From positions 214,059-278,058 of the forward strand of contig SADC01000155.1 of assembly GCA_004194705.1 (NCBI GenBank): a stretch of DNA of 64,000 nt, in the 5' to 3' direction. Origin of the DNA: Ditylenchus dipsaci. Lineage: Eukaryota > Nematoda > Chromadorea > Rhabditida > Anguinidae. How positions within the stretch are numbered: position 1 is the stretch's first letter; each line of letters begins with the position of its first letter. Below are positions 10,497 to 22,100 of the stretch, one piece after another. Position numbers and translations under genes: made by a program. The notes below the pieces were generated by a model. The model saw nothing but the letters and a program-made list of their open reading frames with translations, did not search any database and was not told the origin of the DNA.

Positions 10497-10777
10497 TTAT
10501 TTGAAAATGTTGATAAAATCGAAGAAATCCACACTTTTGAGCCGCTCTCCTGCGACAGGATCCATGTGCTGATTTTTATTTACATTTTAAAAATTTTTAA
10601 ATTGTTCAAAAGCTCATTTTGAAGCCCTATTTTTCAAGTACGAGATGACACGGACTACAATTCAAACAAAAAAGGGAAAAAATCATGCCAGTTTCCGAGT
10701 GAGGGAGCATGAAAAAGATCGGAATTGATGGGTACGATGCTCTAATTTTTTTACTCATCAAACTTTAAACTCCATAC

Positions 10778-11056
10778 CCCAGACATCAAGTGGGATTTCG
10801 AGTTGGCTGGAGCCTGCTGCATTCTCAGCTTCACAAGTCCAAATTCCATCATCTTCTCCAGCAGCCTTTGTGATTTCAATTCCTTGTCCTTGGTCCAGAA
10901 TGCGATAGTTTTGCTGGGGTGCAACTTCTATACCATTTCTATACCACCGGATCTTGGGCAGTGGATTACCGGAGGCTGGACACCAGAGAGTAATTGGGTG
11001 GCCTTCCAGTACGTGCGATTCTCCCTCATTTCTGGATCCATCAATTACTGGTTTGG
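10778..11056 (-). CDS. Hemicentin-like Ig domain exon (array 1, Ig 1)
   Basis: A single exon encodes a complete Ig domain: KPVIDGSRNEGESHVLEGHP, ITLWCPASGNPLP, IRWYRNGIEV, and GIWTCEAENAAGSSQL, ending at VWG. The acceptor is ttttttag at its upper end and the donor gtatgg at 10,777; both are phase 1. This is the first recognisable exon of array 1. No further Ig exon, signal peptide or start exon is visible upstream on the minus strand before the stop of the Ig-tail gene at 18,321, a distance of about 7.3 kb. Either the upstream exons lie elsewhere or the array was cut off by rearrangement. Confidence 0.82.
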
Positions 11057-11127
11057 CTAAAAAGTTTTTTGTAGTCAAATATATGTTGCTTAAACTTGGC
11101 GGAATATGCTTAGGTCTTAGATATTTC

Positions 11128-11707
11128 GGCTCTATATGCATTCACGCCCACTACGAAAATATTATTTCTTTTGATTATTTTTCCGCAAAATTTTTTTTAC
11201 CTAAATATTTTCAAATAAATTTTTATCTTGATTCCCAAGCTGATTTTTTTCGGTATTGTTTTTTTATAAATCAGCTTGGAAGACCAAGGCAAAAATAATT
11301 ATACGAATTTTCGGCACTGCTGGAATATACCCCTCCCGAAAAGCGCTACTGAAATACACTTCACCAATAATTTAGGCTTAGGTTTTGGCTTTGGTTTAGA
11401 CCCGTAGGCTTAGGCTCAGGGCCTATCCATTATTTACAGAGGCTTTTGTACAACTTTTTTGTCTCAAATAGTGGTTTTAGGCAACCTCTAAAAGTCATTG
11501 GGGGGGGGGTGGTTTATTTTCCAGTAGCTTTTTGGTGGGGTATATTCCAGTAACGTCGAATTTTTTTCACTAAAAACATTTTTTGCTTCGAAATGTCTAA
11601 AAAGTTCAAATGAAAACTTTTTGTAGGAAAAAAATTCTAAAAAATCAACAAGAGGGACCAAGGCGTACTTTTTTTCGGGGTGGGCGCAAATGCTTATAGA
11701 GCAGATA
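11128..11707. mobile_element. Foldback with CTCTATATGCATTC ends
   Basis: GGCTCTATATGCATTCACGC near 11,130 mirrors GCGCAAATGCTTATAGAGC near 11,690. The arms include CCAAGGC motifs and a ten-G run. The same end sequence recurs at 24,420, 27,070, 49,742, 55,500 and 56,340. Confidence 0.65.
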
Positions 11708-12252
11708 TTTAAATTTTCGCTCTATTTTAACAACACAAGTTAATTTGTCCATACGTTAAACAGGTCGACAAAGTTTGATCAATTTTTTTATATGTTCAAT
11801 TCCGACACTTCCATAATTTCATGACCCTAATTTGAAGCTTTTATGGCCGAAAAAATGAGCGAAAAATGATATTAATAGATAGTACTGGAAAGAAACCTAA
11901 CTATTAGAGACTACTAGCTACTAAAAATCCTAACCTTCCAAACTGCCAGAACTTTTTTCTAGATAGAATTTCTAAAATCTGTAAAATCATATCAATGGAA
12001 AATATCGAACTGCACGATTTGCTTCGATTCTGACAACGCTATCTTGTAGAGCATAGTCAATTTACTACATGAAATTTCGAGATTTTTTGCGAACAGAGAG
12101 AAAAAGGTTGTAGTTTATTGTAGCAACTCCTTCCAAAAAGAATTTTTAAAAAGAGAAGCTTTGTAATTTTGTCCTTTTACTATTACCACCTGGATCCCTC
12201 GGAAAATCGAGTGTTTGGGCTTAAAAGAGAGCATACAATGTGCTCAGTAAGA

Positions 12253-12342
12253 TACAGTCGAACCTCGTTATAAGATACACCCAGGGACCGACCCCAGCTG
12301 TATCTTATAACGAGGTGTATCTTATAACGAGGTTCTACTGTA
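12253..12342. mobile_element. CAGTCGAACCTCG short MITE
   Basis: TACAGTCGAACCTCGTTATA and TATAACGAGGTTCTACTGTA form the ends. Only about 90 bp, with the GTATCTTATAACGAGGT unit repeated inside. TA flanks. Confidence 0.75.
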
Positions 12343-12383
12343 GCACTAAATTCAGATTTTTTTTGAATGGCCGCCTTCCAAAT

Positions 12384-12650
12384 TACCGTATTTACTGTAT
12401 TAACTCCCCACCCTCTAATAACTCACCACCCTCTAATAAGTCCCCACCCTACGGACCTTATATCTCAGCCTAAAGCGAACATTTCGCAAATCTGTTTTTT
12501 GTGTTTTCTTGTTTGCCGCGAGTTTACCTGATTACACTTTTCAGATTTTGGTTGAGCACTCAAAAATCTCAAAATCGACCTCAAAATTTTTCGATTTTTT
12601 AGAGGTTGAAAAATAACTCCCCATGGGGACTTAATACAGTAAATACGGTA
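12384..12650. mobile_element. TACCGTATTT-family MITE
   Basis: TACCGTATTTACTGTATTAA and TTAATACAGTAAATACGGTA are perfect inverted ends. The subterminal module here is ACTCCCCACCCTCTAAT, repeated. Confidence 0.82.
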
Positions 12651-13579
12651 GGCTTTCGTTTATTTTCGAAAATTTCATTCGATATACCAAATTGACTTCT
12701 TTGACAAGATGATAGAAAAACATAGCCAGATTGTCTTAAATAAATTTAAAATTTCGAGGGTGCCTATTCAAAAAATAAGCATATTTGAGAGCCCTGCTAT
12801 AGTGACACCCATAAAAATATATTTTCGGCTTGGTACAACACTTTATTTTTCAACAAGCGGGTTGAAAAGTGTATGACCCAGCAGATCGTACAGTTCGATA
12901 TGTTCCCTTGTTAGTTTTTATAACAATTTTTCGGTATATGATAACAAAAACAGGATTTTTGCTTGCTCATCTTTGTGATTTGAGCCTTGCATATAAAGAC
13001 GCCATTTACAGACCAGGGCCTAAAATTTGGCATGCAAAAGTAGGTCGATGTGCGTTTACAGATTTTTTATAAATTTAATCTATGAAAAAATTTCTGGCAG
13101 TTATAAATCTTAGGTTTTTATGGGGTATACTGTAAACTTCTTTTTTTCCTGCACGATATACATGGTCGCCCAATTTTTTTCTAGCCATCGAATTTCGGTC
13201 ATAAAGTTTTCATTTTTTGCGATTTTGACTAGATGTTTTTTAATCGAAACAGCTGATACCTTGGGAAACCGATGGATACCAAATAAGTAACAAAATCTTC
13301 ATTCGAATACCAACTAACAATGACAGACATAAACTAACAAAATTTTGACTAATAAATTTTGAGTTAAGAATTGTGAATGGACATTAGAGCAATAATACAA
13401 AAAAGAGTTTACAAAGCAATTCAGCACTATAATATAGCGCAGTTCAATAGCTACAAATAACATTTTACAAAATGCATTCCGAAAATATAAAATGTTGAGA
13501 TATGGTTACTTCGAAAAAACCAATTTCTTCAAAAGATGATCAAAATTCAAAATTTTCCAACCTTTCAAAATAAGACCTA

Positions 13580-13691
13580 TAGGGTTGGCGGTTCGGGTAC
13601 CCGTTTGAGGGTAATTGGAACCGAAACCTATTTTTTCGGGTTTCGGGTATCGGTTCGGGTACCCGAAATTTTCGGGTACCCGCCAACCCTA
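13580..13691. mobile_element. TAGGGTTGGCGG hAT-like MITE
   Basis: The element starts TAGGGTTGGCGG, ends CGCCAACCCTA, and is filled with CGGGTACCCG units. The flanks AAGACCTA and AAGACTTA agree at 7 of 8 positions, an 8-bp target duplication as in hAT elements. Confidence 0.75.
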
Positions 13692-14724
13692 AAGACTTAA
13701 AAGACAAAATCTCAATGCTTAGATTTTTCAAACCTGTTCTGTAAATTGCATTTTGTAGCTTTTGAATTGCGCTACAACATACTGCTAAGATGTTTCGGTA
13801 ACGGTCAATCACACAAAGTGATAAAAATGCTCATCGAAATATCAAAATTAGTGAAAATTTGTTATTTTATGCTTGTCATTGTTAGTTGGTGTTCGAATGA
13901 AACTTTTTCGTTGCGTATTTGGTGTCAATCGACTTTCGAAGGTATCAGCTTTCGATTAAAAAAAATCTAGTGAAAATCTATGTTTGGACATTTTTGAATT
14001 TTCGGCTTTCTATTTTCCATTTTTCACAAATTTTTATCTTTAGGCATAAGGTGTGATTAGTGTCTGAAAATGTCAGAACAAAAACACGAAAAAACAAAAC
14101 GCCAAAAGTAAAAAATTGGTTGTAAATAGGCTAAAAGCCTGCGCACCTATTTATTTTTATTTTTTCAACACAATTACAACCATTTTTGTGAAGTTGGGGT
14201 AAAAATCTTTATTATTAATAATTGATCACAGCAAGTTATTGTTTGACACACAACACAACCGTTACAAATAATAGTAATATCACACACAACACACGAATCT
14301 AAGGCAAACAAAATCAGTCAATCGAAAAATAAATAAGTTATTATGGTGAGTAGAGACAGAAACGGGACGGGATCCCGTCAAGATCCCGATCCCGCCCGAG
14401 CCGATTTCGGGCCAAAATCCCGTCCCGAAATCCCGCCCGATCATTTCTAAAAATCCCGATCCCGATCCCGAAATTCGGTGAATCCCGAGCGACAATTTCC
14501 GGCGTTTTTTGTTCGAAAAATCACCAATTTTCCACTTTTTCACTTGAAAAATTTCATCCAAATTAAAAATTTTTATAATTTTTTTCTTTTATATGATTTT
14601 TTGCTGAATTTTCGGGTTGTTTTTATTTGATTAATTTTTCTTAAGTAGCCATATAGAGTTTCACCAATCTCTATATAGTATTTGGGTCAGGGGGTCCGTC
14701 CGTCACACTTTTTCTGAATTTGTG

Positions 14725-15315
14725 GTGTTCAAGACTAATTTTTGCCTGCTTTTTGCAATTTGATCTACGATATTTTTCCGGAACCCTCAAGTTCAATATC
14801 TGATCTTTCTTTTAAGCACAAATACGTGAAATTAAAGATGCTTCTAAAAAAATTTTCCTTGCCCTTCAAATTGGTGATGGTGGATTTTGGCCAGGATTTT
14901 TGGTGGATGTTTGGGTTCGAGGCTTATTTTTTGAAAACTTCTGCAAACTAATGTTGTATATCTTTCTGGAACCCTCAAGTCCATTATCTCATCTCTCTTT
15001 TGAGCACAAACACGTATAATTGAAATGGCTTCTAAAAAAGTTTTCGTTGCCCTCCAAATTGGTGATGGTGGATTTTTGCCTGGATTCAAGATGGATTTTT
15101 GTTTTCAAGCTCACTTTTCTGCCATTTTTTGTAAATTTATGTAAAATATCTCTGCGGAACCCTCAACAACAACATCTTGGCTTCTTTTTAAGCACAAACA
15201 AGTATAATCAAAGTTGCTTCTAAAAAAAGTTTTCCTTGCCCTCCAAATTGGTGATGGTGGATTTTAGCCTGGGTTTAAGGTGGATTTTATTGTTCAAGCC
15301 CACTTTTCTGCCAGG
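14725..15315. repeat. Three diverged tandem units of about 190 bp
   Basis: Each unit carries GGAACCCTCAA, GCACAAA(C/T)A, GCTTCTAAAAAA and CAAATTGGTGATGGTGGATT in the same order. They are internal to the hAT-like element. Confidence 0.8.
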
Positions 15316-15449
15316 TAGGGTGGGGAAATGGCCACTTAGGGTGGGTAGGTAGCCAAATAGGATAGTTAAGTGCTCAGGTGGAATCTCTACAATCAAACTT
15401 TTATATAACGTACACCCTGGGATCAGGTCAGGTGTACGTTATAATAGTC

Positions 15450-15615
15450 TTAACAGGCGAGGGTTGGCAAGGTAGGCAAGGATAGGTGCGGATAGGCAAG
15501 GGTAGGCGAGGATAGGCGAGGATAGGCGAAATAAGTGAAAATAGGCGAGGCTAGGGCGAGAATAAGCAAGGTTAGGCGAGGGTAGGCGAGGTAGAGTAGG
15601 TGGGTTGACAGCTAG
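15450..15615. repeat. Minisatellite, about 10-bp GGCGAGGATA unit
   Basis: Degenerate head-to-tail copies of GGCGAGGATA / GGCAAGGGTA, about 15 units, internal to the hAT-like element. Confidence 0.8.
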
Positions 15616-15818
15616 GGTGGATGATCTAGCCTAACCATTAACACACTCGAAAGATCAATCTACCCGAACTATTATTGTAAATGAACCACTAATGTTGCCG
15701 AACCACAGGAATAGTGCTTGAACTACCAATGTTCTCGGCATAGGCGCCGATAGGCGCCTGCATACCCTAGTTAATAATAACGAGCATTTCTCGGTATTTA
15801 TTGTTTTGATAAAAATAT

Positions 15819-16294
15819 GGGCAGCGAGAGACAATGCCATTTCAGATTGCGCCATTTCAAATTGCGCCATATTCAACTTGCGCCACTGCATATTGCGCCC
15901 AAATCAAATTGCGCCATTATAAAGCTTCCAATTGTTGGCCGTCTCTCAGAAATTGGTCATTGAAGGACATGAAAATATGTTGAAAGCACAAGATCCATTA
16001 AATAAGTTCAATAGACGCATTTAGCGTCTACTTTGTGAAAAAATATTTCGAAAAAATAAGCTTGGGGGACCAAGGCAAATGACTGAGAAGTACACTTTGC
16101 TTGAGTGGCTATGCACACCAAACTTTCTCTACTCTTCCTAAAGTCACCCCTAATACCGAATTAGAACAGATTTTGTTAAAATTAGTCTGCAAAATGCATT
16201 TGCCTATTTGTGATTACACCAAATAAAGGCGCAATTTGCAGTGGCGCAATTTGAATATGGCGCAATCTGAAATTGCGCTGTCTCTCGCTGCCCA
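15819..16294. mobile_element. Foldback built from 15-bp AAATTGCGCCATTTC repeats
   Basis: GGGCAGCGAGAGACAATGCC near 15,820 mirrors GCGCTGTCTCTCGCTGCCC near 16,275. The arms are short tandem repeats of an AAATTGCGCCA unit. It is nested inside the hAT-like element. Confidence 0.75.
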
Positions 16295-17444
16295 AATATA
16301 TCCCTGGATCTGTAGTTCCTAACAAGCCATCAACTGATCCACTGTAATCAAAAAAATTATTTTTTAATAACAACTAAATGTTTTCAAGCCATAATATTTT
16401 AATCAGACAGCATGTAAAAAAATAATGCGATAAATGATGATCTAAAAAAATTATGATCAGAAAAATCACTAAAAAATATTAGATCGTATTATTCATAGGT
16501 GAATTATTATTAAAATAAAGTAAACTATCAGTAGCAAACCATTTGAGTCGTTAAAAATAACCAAAATTAGAAAAATTTAGCACAAAGATGCGAATTTTTT
16601 TCTGAGTTTACGCTATTTTTAAAATCCCGAAATTTTTTCGGGATCCCGACGGGATCCCGAACTTTATTTTCCAAAATCCCGATCCCGATCCCGAATTTTT
16701 TTCGGCCGAAAATCCCGTCCCGAAATCCCGCCCGAAGGCCTTTTTCTGTCTCTAATGGTGAGTCAAGCTAGTCACAGAGATCTAAAAAGTCGATTTTTTC
16801 AATTAAATTAAAAATTTCAAATAAGAGAAATCACCAGATAAAATAGGCAATAGTTTTTTTTATTTCTCTAATGAGTCCAAGTCGTCTTTTTAGGTTTTCA
16901 CGTTTATAGCCACAGTCGACTCTCCATAATAACGTCACCCGTAGCTGTTTACCGCAGATTTCGAAGTCTATTGTGAGTTGTCTTTGGCTGCTAGTAGTAG
17001 TGGCTACCGGTAGTTTTTCTAAAAAGCAACTATTCCGCCGAAAAGACCCGCGGCTCTCGACATAACGCCACCTTTTTTCTGAAAATAATATGAAGCTGTA
17101 TCGAGAGCCGCAGGTCTTTTCGGCAGAATTGTTGCTATTTACATAAGCGACTGGCAAAATCATAATGCTTGCAATATTTGAGACCAGTTTCAAACACCCC
17201 TCAAAATATGTAAATCTCCTCTCAAATTAGAATTTCACCCACTCAATTCAAAATTTTCATCCCCTCAAATTTATTTTCGCGTTGATCGAAAAATTTTTTC
17301 TTTGCATCAAATTAAATTTTTCTTTTAAAGGGAGGGTTTATCTCCTTTCCGTATCTATTCCCGCATGGAATAAACCCGCTGGAAATAGTTTTTAATTCAA
17401 ATTAAAACACATTTAGAGGTTTCTGGTTTGAATCTTTTTAGGTG

Positions 17445-17618
17445 TACAGTCAACTCCCGATTTAGTGTACACCCTGGGGACCTGCTCCAGGTGTACACAA
17501 AATTGGGCGTGGACTAAATCGAGGTTCATTCTAGTCATTTTAATTAACCGCCGGCCAAAATGATTTAATCCAGGTGTACACTAAACCGAGTTGTACGCTA
17601 AATCGGCAGTTGACTGTA
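17445..17618. mobile_element. CAGTCAACTCCCGATTT MITE
   Basis: TACAGTCAACTCCCGATTTA and TAAATCGGCAGTTGACTGTA form the ends with TA flanks. GTGTACAC units fill the interior. Confidence 0.78.
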
Positions 17619-17763
17619 ACCTTTATTCTTTTTTCGCATTCTATTTATTAGTTTGATATCGAAAAAATTTTCAGCGTCTTGAAAACCGAGCTATATTATT
17701 AGGCAGGAATCCAAAACTATTAGAGCTTAATTACAGCCAAAACCTAGGAGAGAAAATTTAAAC

Positions 17764-18000
17764 TACCGTATTTCCTCTAATTACCGCCCCGGGGCGGTAA
17801 TTAGAATCATGCAATTTTTTCAAACTTCAAGTGGTTCAAAACTCGTGTTTTCATTTACTGTTTGAGCTGTGTAAAAAGTGCCTGTTAGATTTTTGAAATC
17901 CCTCGCAGGCACTTTTTACACAGCTCAAACATTTAATGAAAACACGAATTTTGAACCACTTGAAGTTAGGGGGGGGGCGGCAATTAGAGGAAATACGGTA
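17764..18000. mobile_element. TACCGTATTT-family MITE with long inner hairpin
   Basis: The ends are TACCGTATTTCCTCTAATTA and AATTAGAGGAAATACGGTA. An inner hairpin pairs 17,822-17,875 with 17,908-17,967. It is duplicated at 40,384-40,618, where the G-run differs in length. Confidence 0.82.
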
Positions 18001-18320
18001 ACCTTTGTTCAAAAATCCGAATTCGACGGGTAAAAAATTTGAGGGATGAAAGTTTAATTGGAGGGATAAAGTTTAAATTTGAGGGTTTGTATATTTTAGT
18101 GGTGTTTTTGATTTGAGCCTCTTCAAAAATAGAAGTAAAAAGTGTCGGACCATAGGTGGAACGAACTTTTTGCGGTGTGGTTATATCCAAGTTCGATTGT
18201 TTGATAAAAAAGAATCTAAAAATATTGCCCAACAAAGATTAAACATATACCTTTCTTACTGACCTAAAAATCCCAAACAAAAAATTGTTTCGTTGAAACA
18301 TTTTCCCTGTAATCTGAATT

Positions 18321-19142
18321 TTAAGCACTTATAACGGAAGAATTAGAAGAGACAAAAAACGAAGAATACAAATCATCCATTGCAAAATGGTGCCTTCTTC
18401 TCCTTTTCTTCAACAATGTCTTGAGGTTGGCTCTCAGGTTATTCACATGTTTTCTGGCCTTAAGAGTGCCCACAAACCCTTGACCAGGTCCAGAATACTG
18501 CACTTCAGTGCTGAAGTACCTGTTTCCCAGTGGTTTCATCAGTCTGGTCTCAGCCACATCTCTGTGCACCAGCCCTGAGGGCGCACTATACACCCTATAT
18601 CTTCTGTTAGGCACAACAGGACTCGAGTTTAGTGTTAGATAATCGTAAATCCTGTGACCATTGACTGGGTAGACCAGTCCAGTTGGAGATATAGGCGGCT
18701 GTAAAGTGGGTATTAGTGGATCGAACTCCACGGAAAAGTCGGCGTAAGTGGGCTGGACAGGGAAATTCTCAAAACTTTTCCGTGGTTGAGGGGTCATAAA
18801 AGTTCTTGGGGTGGCAGTAGTCCTCTTGTGGACTTTTTTTAAGACCGTCGAGCGGTCTTCGGGGTCTGTGTTAGTAGATTTTTGCCGACCAAAATGGGTT
18901 TCGCGCCGTCTGGTGGCCTGGCTTTCGTAGATATGTCGTCGCCGGTCATAGTCTTTTTTGTACTCAATCATGTGCCTATGCTCTAATTGTCGACAAAACT
19001 CAGAAGCCATGTGCGTACATAGGATCTCCACATGGAACTTGACGTGGGACTGTCCAGCTCGGTTGGACGCAACACATTTGTAGTGGCCGGCATCGGAGAT
19101 GGAGCTGCTTGTCAGTTGCAATCGACGTCCTTCGTTGGTGAT
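18321..19142 (-). CDS. Terminal exon: end of last Ig domain plus basic tail, copy A
   Basis: The acceptor aattgcag leads into ITNEGRRLQLTSSSISDAGH and YKCVASNRAGQSHVKFHVEI, the second half of the seventh Ig domain. About 230 residues follow with no domain I recognise. They begin LCTHMASEFCRQLEHRHMIE, are rich in Arg and Lys (YKKDYDRRR, KKRRRRHH near the end), contain proline-rich segments (PTLQPPISPTG), and end at a stop at 18,321. There is no membrane segment. The methionine at 19,148 is intronic and is not a start. The same exon occurs intact at 40,940-41,761 (minus) and 39,439-40,260 (plus), which supports it as genuine coding sequence. Function unknown. Confidence 0.75.
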   Translation of the reverse strand: MTNEGRRLQLTSSSISDAGHYKCVASNRAGQSHVKFHVEILCTHMASEFCRQLEHRHMIEYKKDYDRRRHIYESQATRRRETHFGRQKSTNTDPEDRSTVLKKVHKRTTATPRTFMTPQPRKSFENFPVQPTYADFSVEFDPLIPTLQPPISPTGLVYPVNGHRIYDYLTLNSSPVVPNRRYRVYSAPSGLVHRDVAETRLMKPLGNRYFSTEVQYSGPGQGFVGTLKARKHVNNLRANLKTLLKKRRRRHHFAMDDLYSSFFVSSNSSVISA

Positions 19143-22100
19143 CTGCAATTGGGAAAAATGGTAAAAATTTTGTGCACTTTCTGGCCCATTTTTTCAAATT
19201 AGCGCCATTTTGGGGTTTTTGTTTTTTCGGGATTTATTGCGGTTTGGGACACAATTTTCTTAACATCTTAACATCCTCTGCCCCACTCTGCCTATAAGGC
19301 TTTTTCCAAATTGAAAAAATTAAAATTTTCTGCCATAAGAACATGGAAAACCAGAACGCCAGGAAAAGGCGAAATTGAAAAAATCGGAAAAGGGCCAAAC
19401 GCCTCAATGCCAAAAAAATATCGAAAATTTATTTTAAATTCTGAATTTACCTCATAATTAAGTGAGTCAGTTGGTTCCAGGGCCTTCCATCCTTGGTCCA
19501 GGTTACACGAAGTTCACTGTCCACTTCCACATCTTCATTCTTGACTGGACACACCAAAGTCAACAAATCGCCTTCTCTTTTGGTCAACTTCTGTGGCTCA
19601 GTGGTTTCCATTTGTGGGGGTTCTGAATTGTATAGGTAAAAAAATGACTTTCAGAAACTCAATCGCCTACCCAAAACTTCGACCATGAACTGTTCAGAGG
19701 TTTTACCTCCCTTGTTCTGTACTTCACAGGTATATTTGCCCTGGTCGGATGCTTCGATCTTGTTGATACCAAAAGACTGGTTGCTCTAAAAATAAGGCTT
19801 TTGTTAAAAAGTTGGATGAGCACCACCTAATATATGGGTAAACTGAATTCACAAAAGAGCTTTGCCTCGATTAGGGATCGAACCCTAGAGGAAATCACAC
19901 AGGCACCAGTTACTCTACCATTCAGCTACCGACATTATTCCCGCTACGTTCTTGTTTTTATTACTTATTCCCAAGTGGTAGCCCAACCGAAAGAATAATG
20001 TCCATGATCTGTTGGTGGTTGAAAATTACTGTGAAAATATTTTCAATGGGTAGACTCTTAAAAACGCGAGCCTTAATTATTTGTGAAAAATTACCTGATG
20101 CAGTGAATATTTGCCTTCATCACTGTTCTCCACATCAATCACCACCCCATCCCTAGTCCACAGAATAGTTGGCTGAGGAATACCGGAAGCTGGACACTCC
20201 AAAAATATTTCGCGCCCAAAAATAGCCAGTGGATTGCTGATTAGATTGGACTTGTCAATGGTTGGTGGCACTAGCACTTTTAGGATTAAATCTATGTCTG
20301 TAGATCCGGCTATGTTGGTAGCCTTGCAGGTGTACTTGCCTCCATCATGCAGTGTAGTCTTCACAATGGTCACTTTCTAAACTAATAAAATTGAGGGGTG
20401 AAAGTACTCATATTGAGAAAACTGGCCGGTACATATCCCATTTTCGCCTTGGTCTAACCCATTGTTGTTGAAAAAACTAAATTTTCCAAAAACAGGGCGG
20501 AGGACCAATTCTTTTTAGGCTCCCTTAGGCCCTCCCCACAAACTTGCAAACATTGTGTCCCGCAACTTGCTTTTTCTTATTTTCCTAAAATACAGGGTGT
20601 TTCAAGAAATTCCAGGATTTAAAATGTGCATAGCTTTTTTTATGGAGCGTTTTTCGAAATTCTGTTTTCACAGATCAATTTTTCTCGCCGACAATATTTG
20701 TTTAGTGTAAAATGTGAAAAAAAAACATTATTTTACTTGGCCCAGCTGTGGTTTGGGTTTTGGCCATCCAGGGGCCACCCACAGACCAGGACCAAAAGTA
20801 CAGGGGGACCAAGCAAAATCGCGTTTTTGACATTTTTTACTGAACAAATATTGTCGGCGAGAAAAATTGATCTGTGAAAACAGAATTTCGAAAAAACGCT
20901 CTATAAAAAAGTTATGCCCATTTGAAATCCTGGGAATTTCTTGAAACACCCTACGAACTTTGAGATTTATTATTTTCAAAAAGTTTGCTGAATTCTAACG
21001 GTCATTTGAGTACAAAATGTCAACAAGTCAAAATTAAAACAGTTGGTCTGAAAATGTTTGAAAGTTTGTTTCGCAGGAGTGTGCATCGAGCCTTAAAAAA
21101 CAGCGAGAGGATCAAGGCAAAATAGGACTCGATTCTTCACCAAACTCAACTAACCTTAGACTCTTCGGAAACCCGAACATTGTCAGAGCTGTAAATGGGA
21201 TTCACACCTCGTAACCATTCGATTTCAGGCAAAGGAACTGCCTCTACAGGACAGCTGATGGTCACAGAGTCGCCTTCCACCACCTCGAATATTCGCTGAC
21301 CTTCGGCCCCAAACTTTGGAGGGGCTAAAAATGTATTTTAGAAGGATTTGAAGTTTATTGAAAGTTAAAAATGAGAAGGCCACTAAAAGACTAACCCAGA
21401 ACTTCAAGTTGGTAGTCGGTGTTGAGAGAGCCCACTTCATTTTTGGCAAAGCAGGTGTACCGACCGGCGTCAGACACAGAGATTCGATGAATTTTGAGAT
21501 TGTTTTGGCCTTCTTTTACCATGTTGAGATCATATGTAAGTATTTTCCCTTCTTTCATCCTAAAATTGGTATTTTACAGAAAGTTCGGACTGGGGTTGTA
21601 AAACGGCCAGTAGACTGATTTCAGGTTCTGAAAATTTTTGCGTTTTTCGGATGATAATTTTTGATAATTTAATTATCTTTTTGACAGAAATCTTCCGAAA
21701 TGGAGAAACATCATAGAAAGAAACATTAGCTCATTATTGGTATAATATAACACGCCACGTATAATCCTTTTTTTTTGAGATTTAAAGGGGAGTCCGAGAC
21801 TCTCAAACCGAGAGAGACAGAAGTTTAAATTTAAAAGTAAAGTGGGTAAAAATGTGACTCATGTTTCCCCCAAAAGTGCCCGAATTCGGATTAGAGAGGC
21901 ATACCCTTCGCACACTTTCAGACAGAAACATTGGTCACTTTGTTGCCTTGTTCTGTTTTCTTCTATCAAACCCACCATTTTCACTTTGTTCAAAAAAATC
22001 TTTGTGAAAGTCTTGTATATTTTGACAGTCTTGACCAGCCCCTGTGATTTTGACTAAAAAGCGAAAAGAGCATTGCCTTCAAAATATGACTAACCAAACA

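Larger units (their letters stand above)
14351..16754. mobile_element. 2.4-kb non-autonomous hAT-like element
   Basis: The terminal repeats TAGAGACAGAAA and TTTTTCTGTCTCTA are flanked by perfect 8-bp duplications ATGGTGAG (14,343-14,350 and 16,755-16,762). Subterminal regions are dense in GATCCCG/CGGGATC motifs. Inside lie three tandem units (14,725-15,315), a GGCGAGGATA minisatellite (15,450-15,615) and a nested foldback (15,819-16,294). No reading frame resembles a transposase, so it would depend on enzymes made elsewhere. Confidence 0.82.
11057..18320. other. Region without recognised exons
   Basis: Between the first Ig exon of array 1 and the Ig-tail stop I see only transposable elements (listed separately), a small hairpin at 17,028-17,130 (CGAAAAGACCCGCGGCTCTC and its near-complement) and AT-rich sequence. 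No signal-peptide exon or Ig signature was found on either strand. Confidence 0.55.

Noticed and set aside
14280..14561. Possible transposase fragment in the hAT-like element
   Set aside because: The frame is made from GATCCCG repeats at the element end; no hAT dimerisation or catalytic motif is visible.
19142..19148. Methionine at 19,148 as a start of a separate 275-residue protein
   Set aside because: It lies in the intron, just before the AATTGCAG acceptor; the reading continues from the upstream Ig exon.
19864..19933. Functional tRNA gene
   Set aside because: The acceptor and anticodon stems do not form.
21842..22057. Plus-strand frame MGKNVTHVSPKSARIRI
   Set aside because: It lies in an Ig-gene intron on the opposite strand, has no splice support, and is kept in copy B only because the intron is duplicated.
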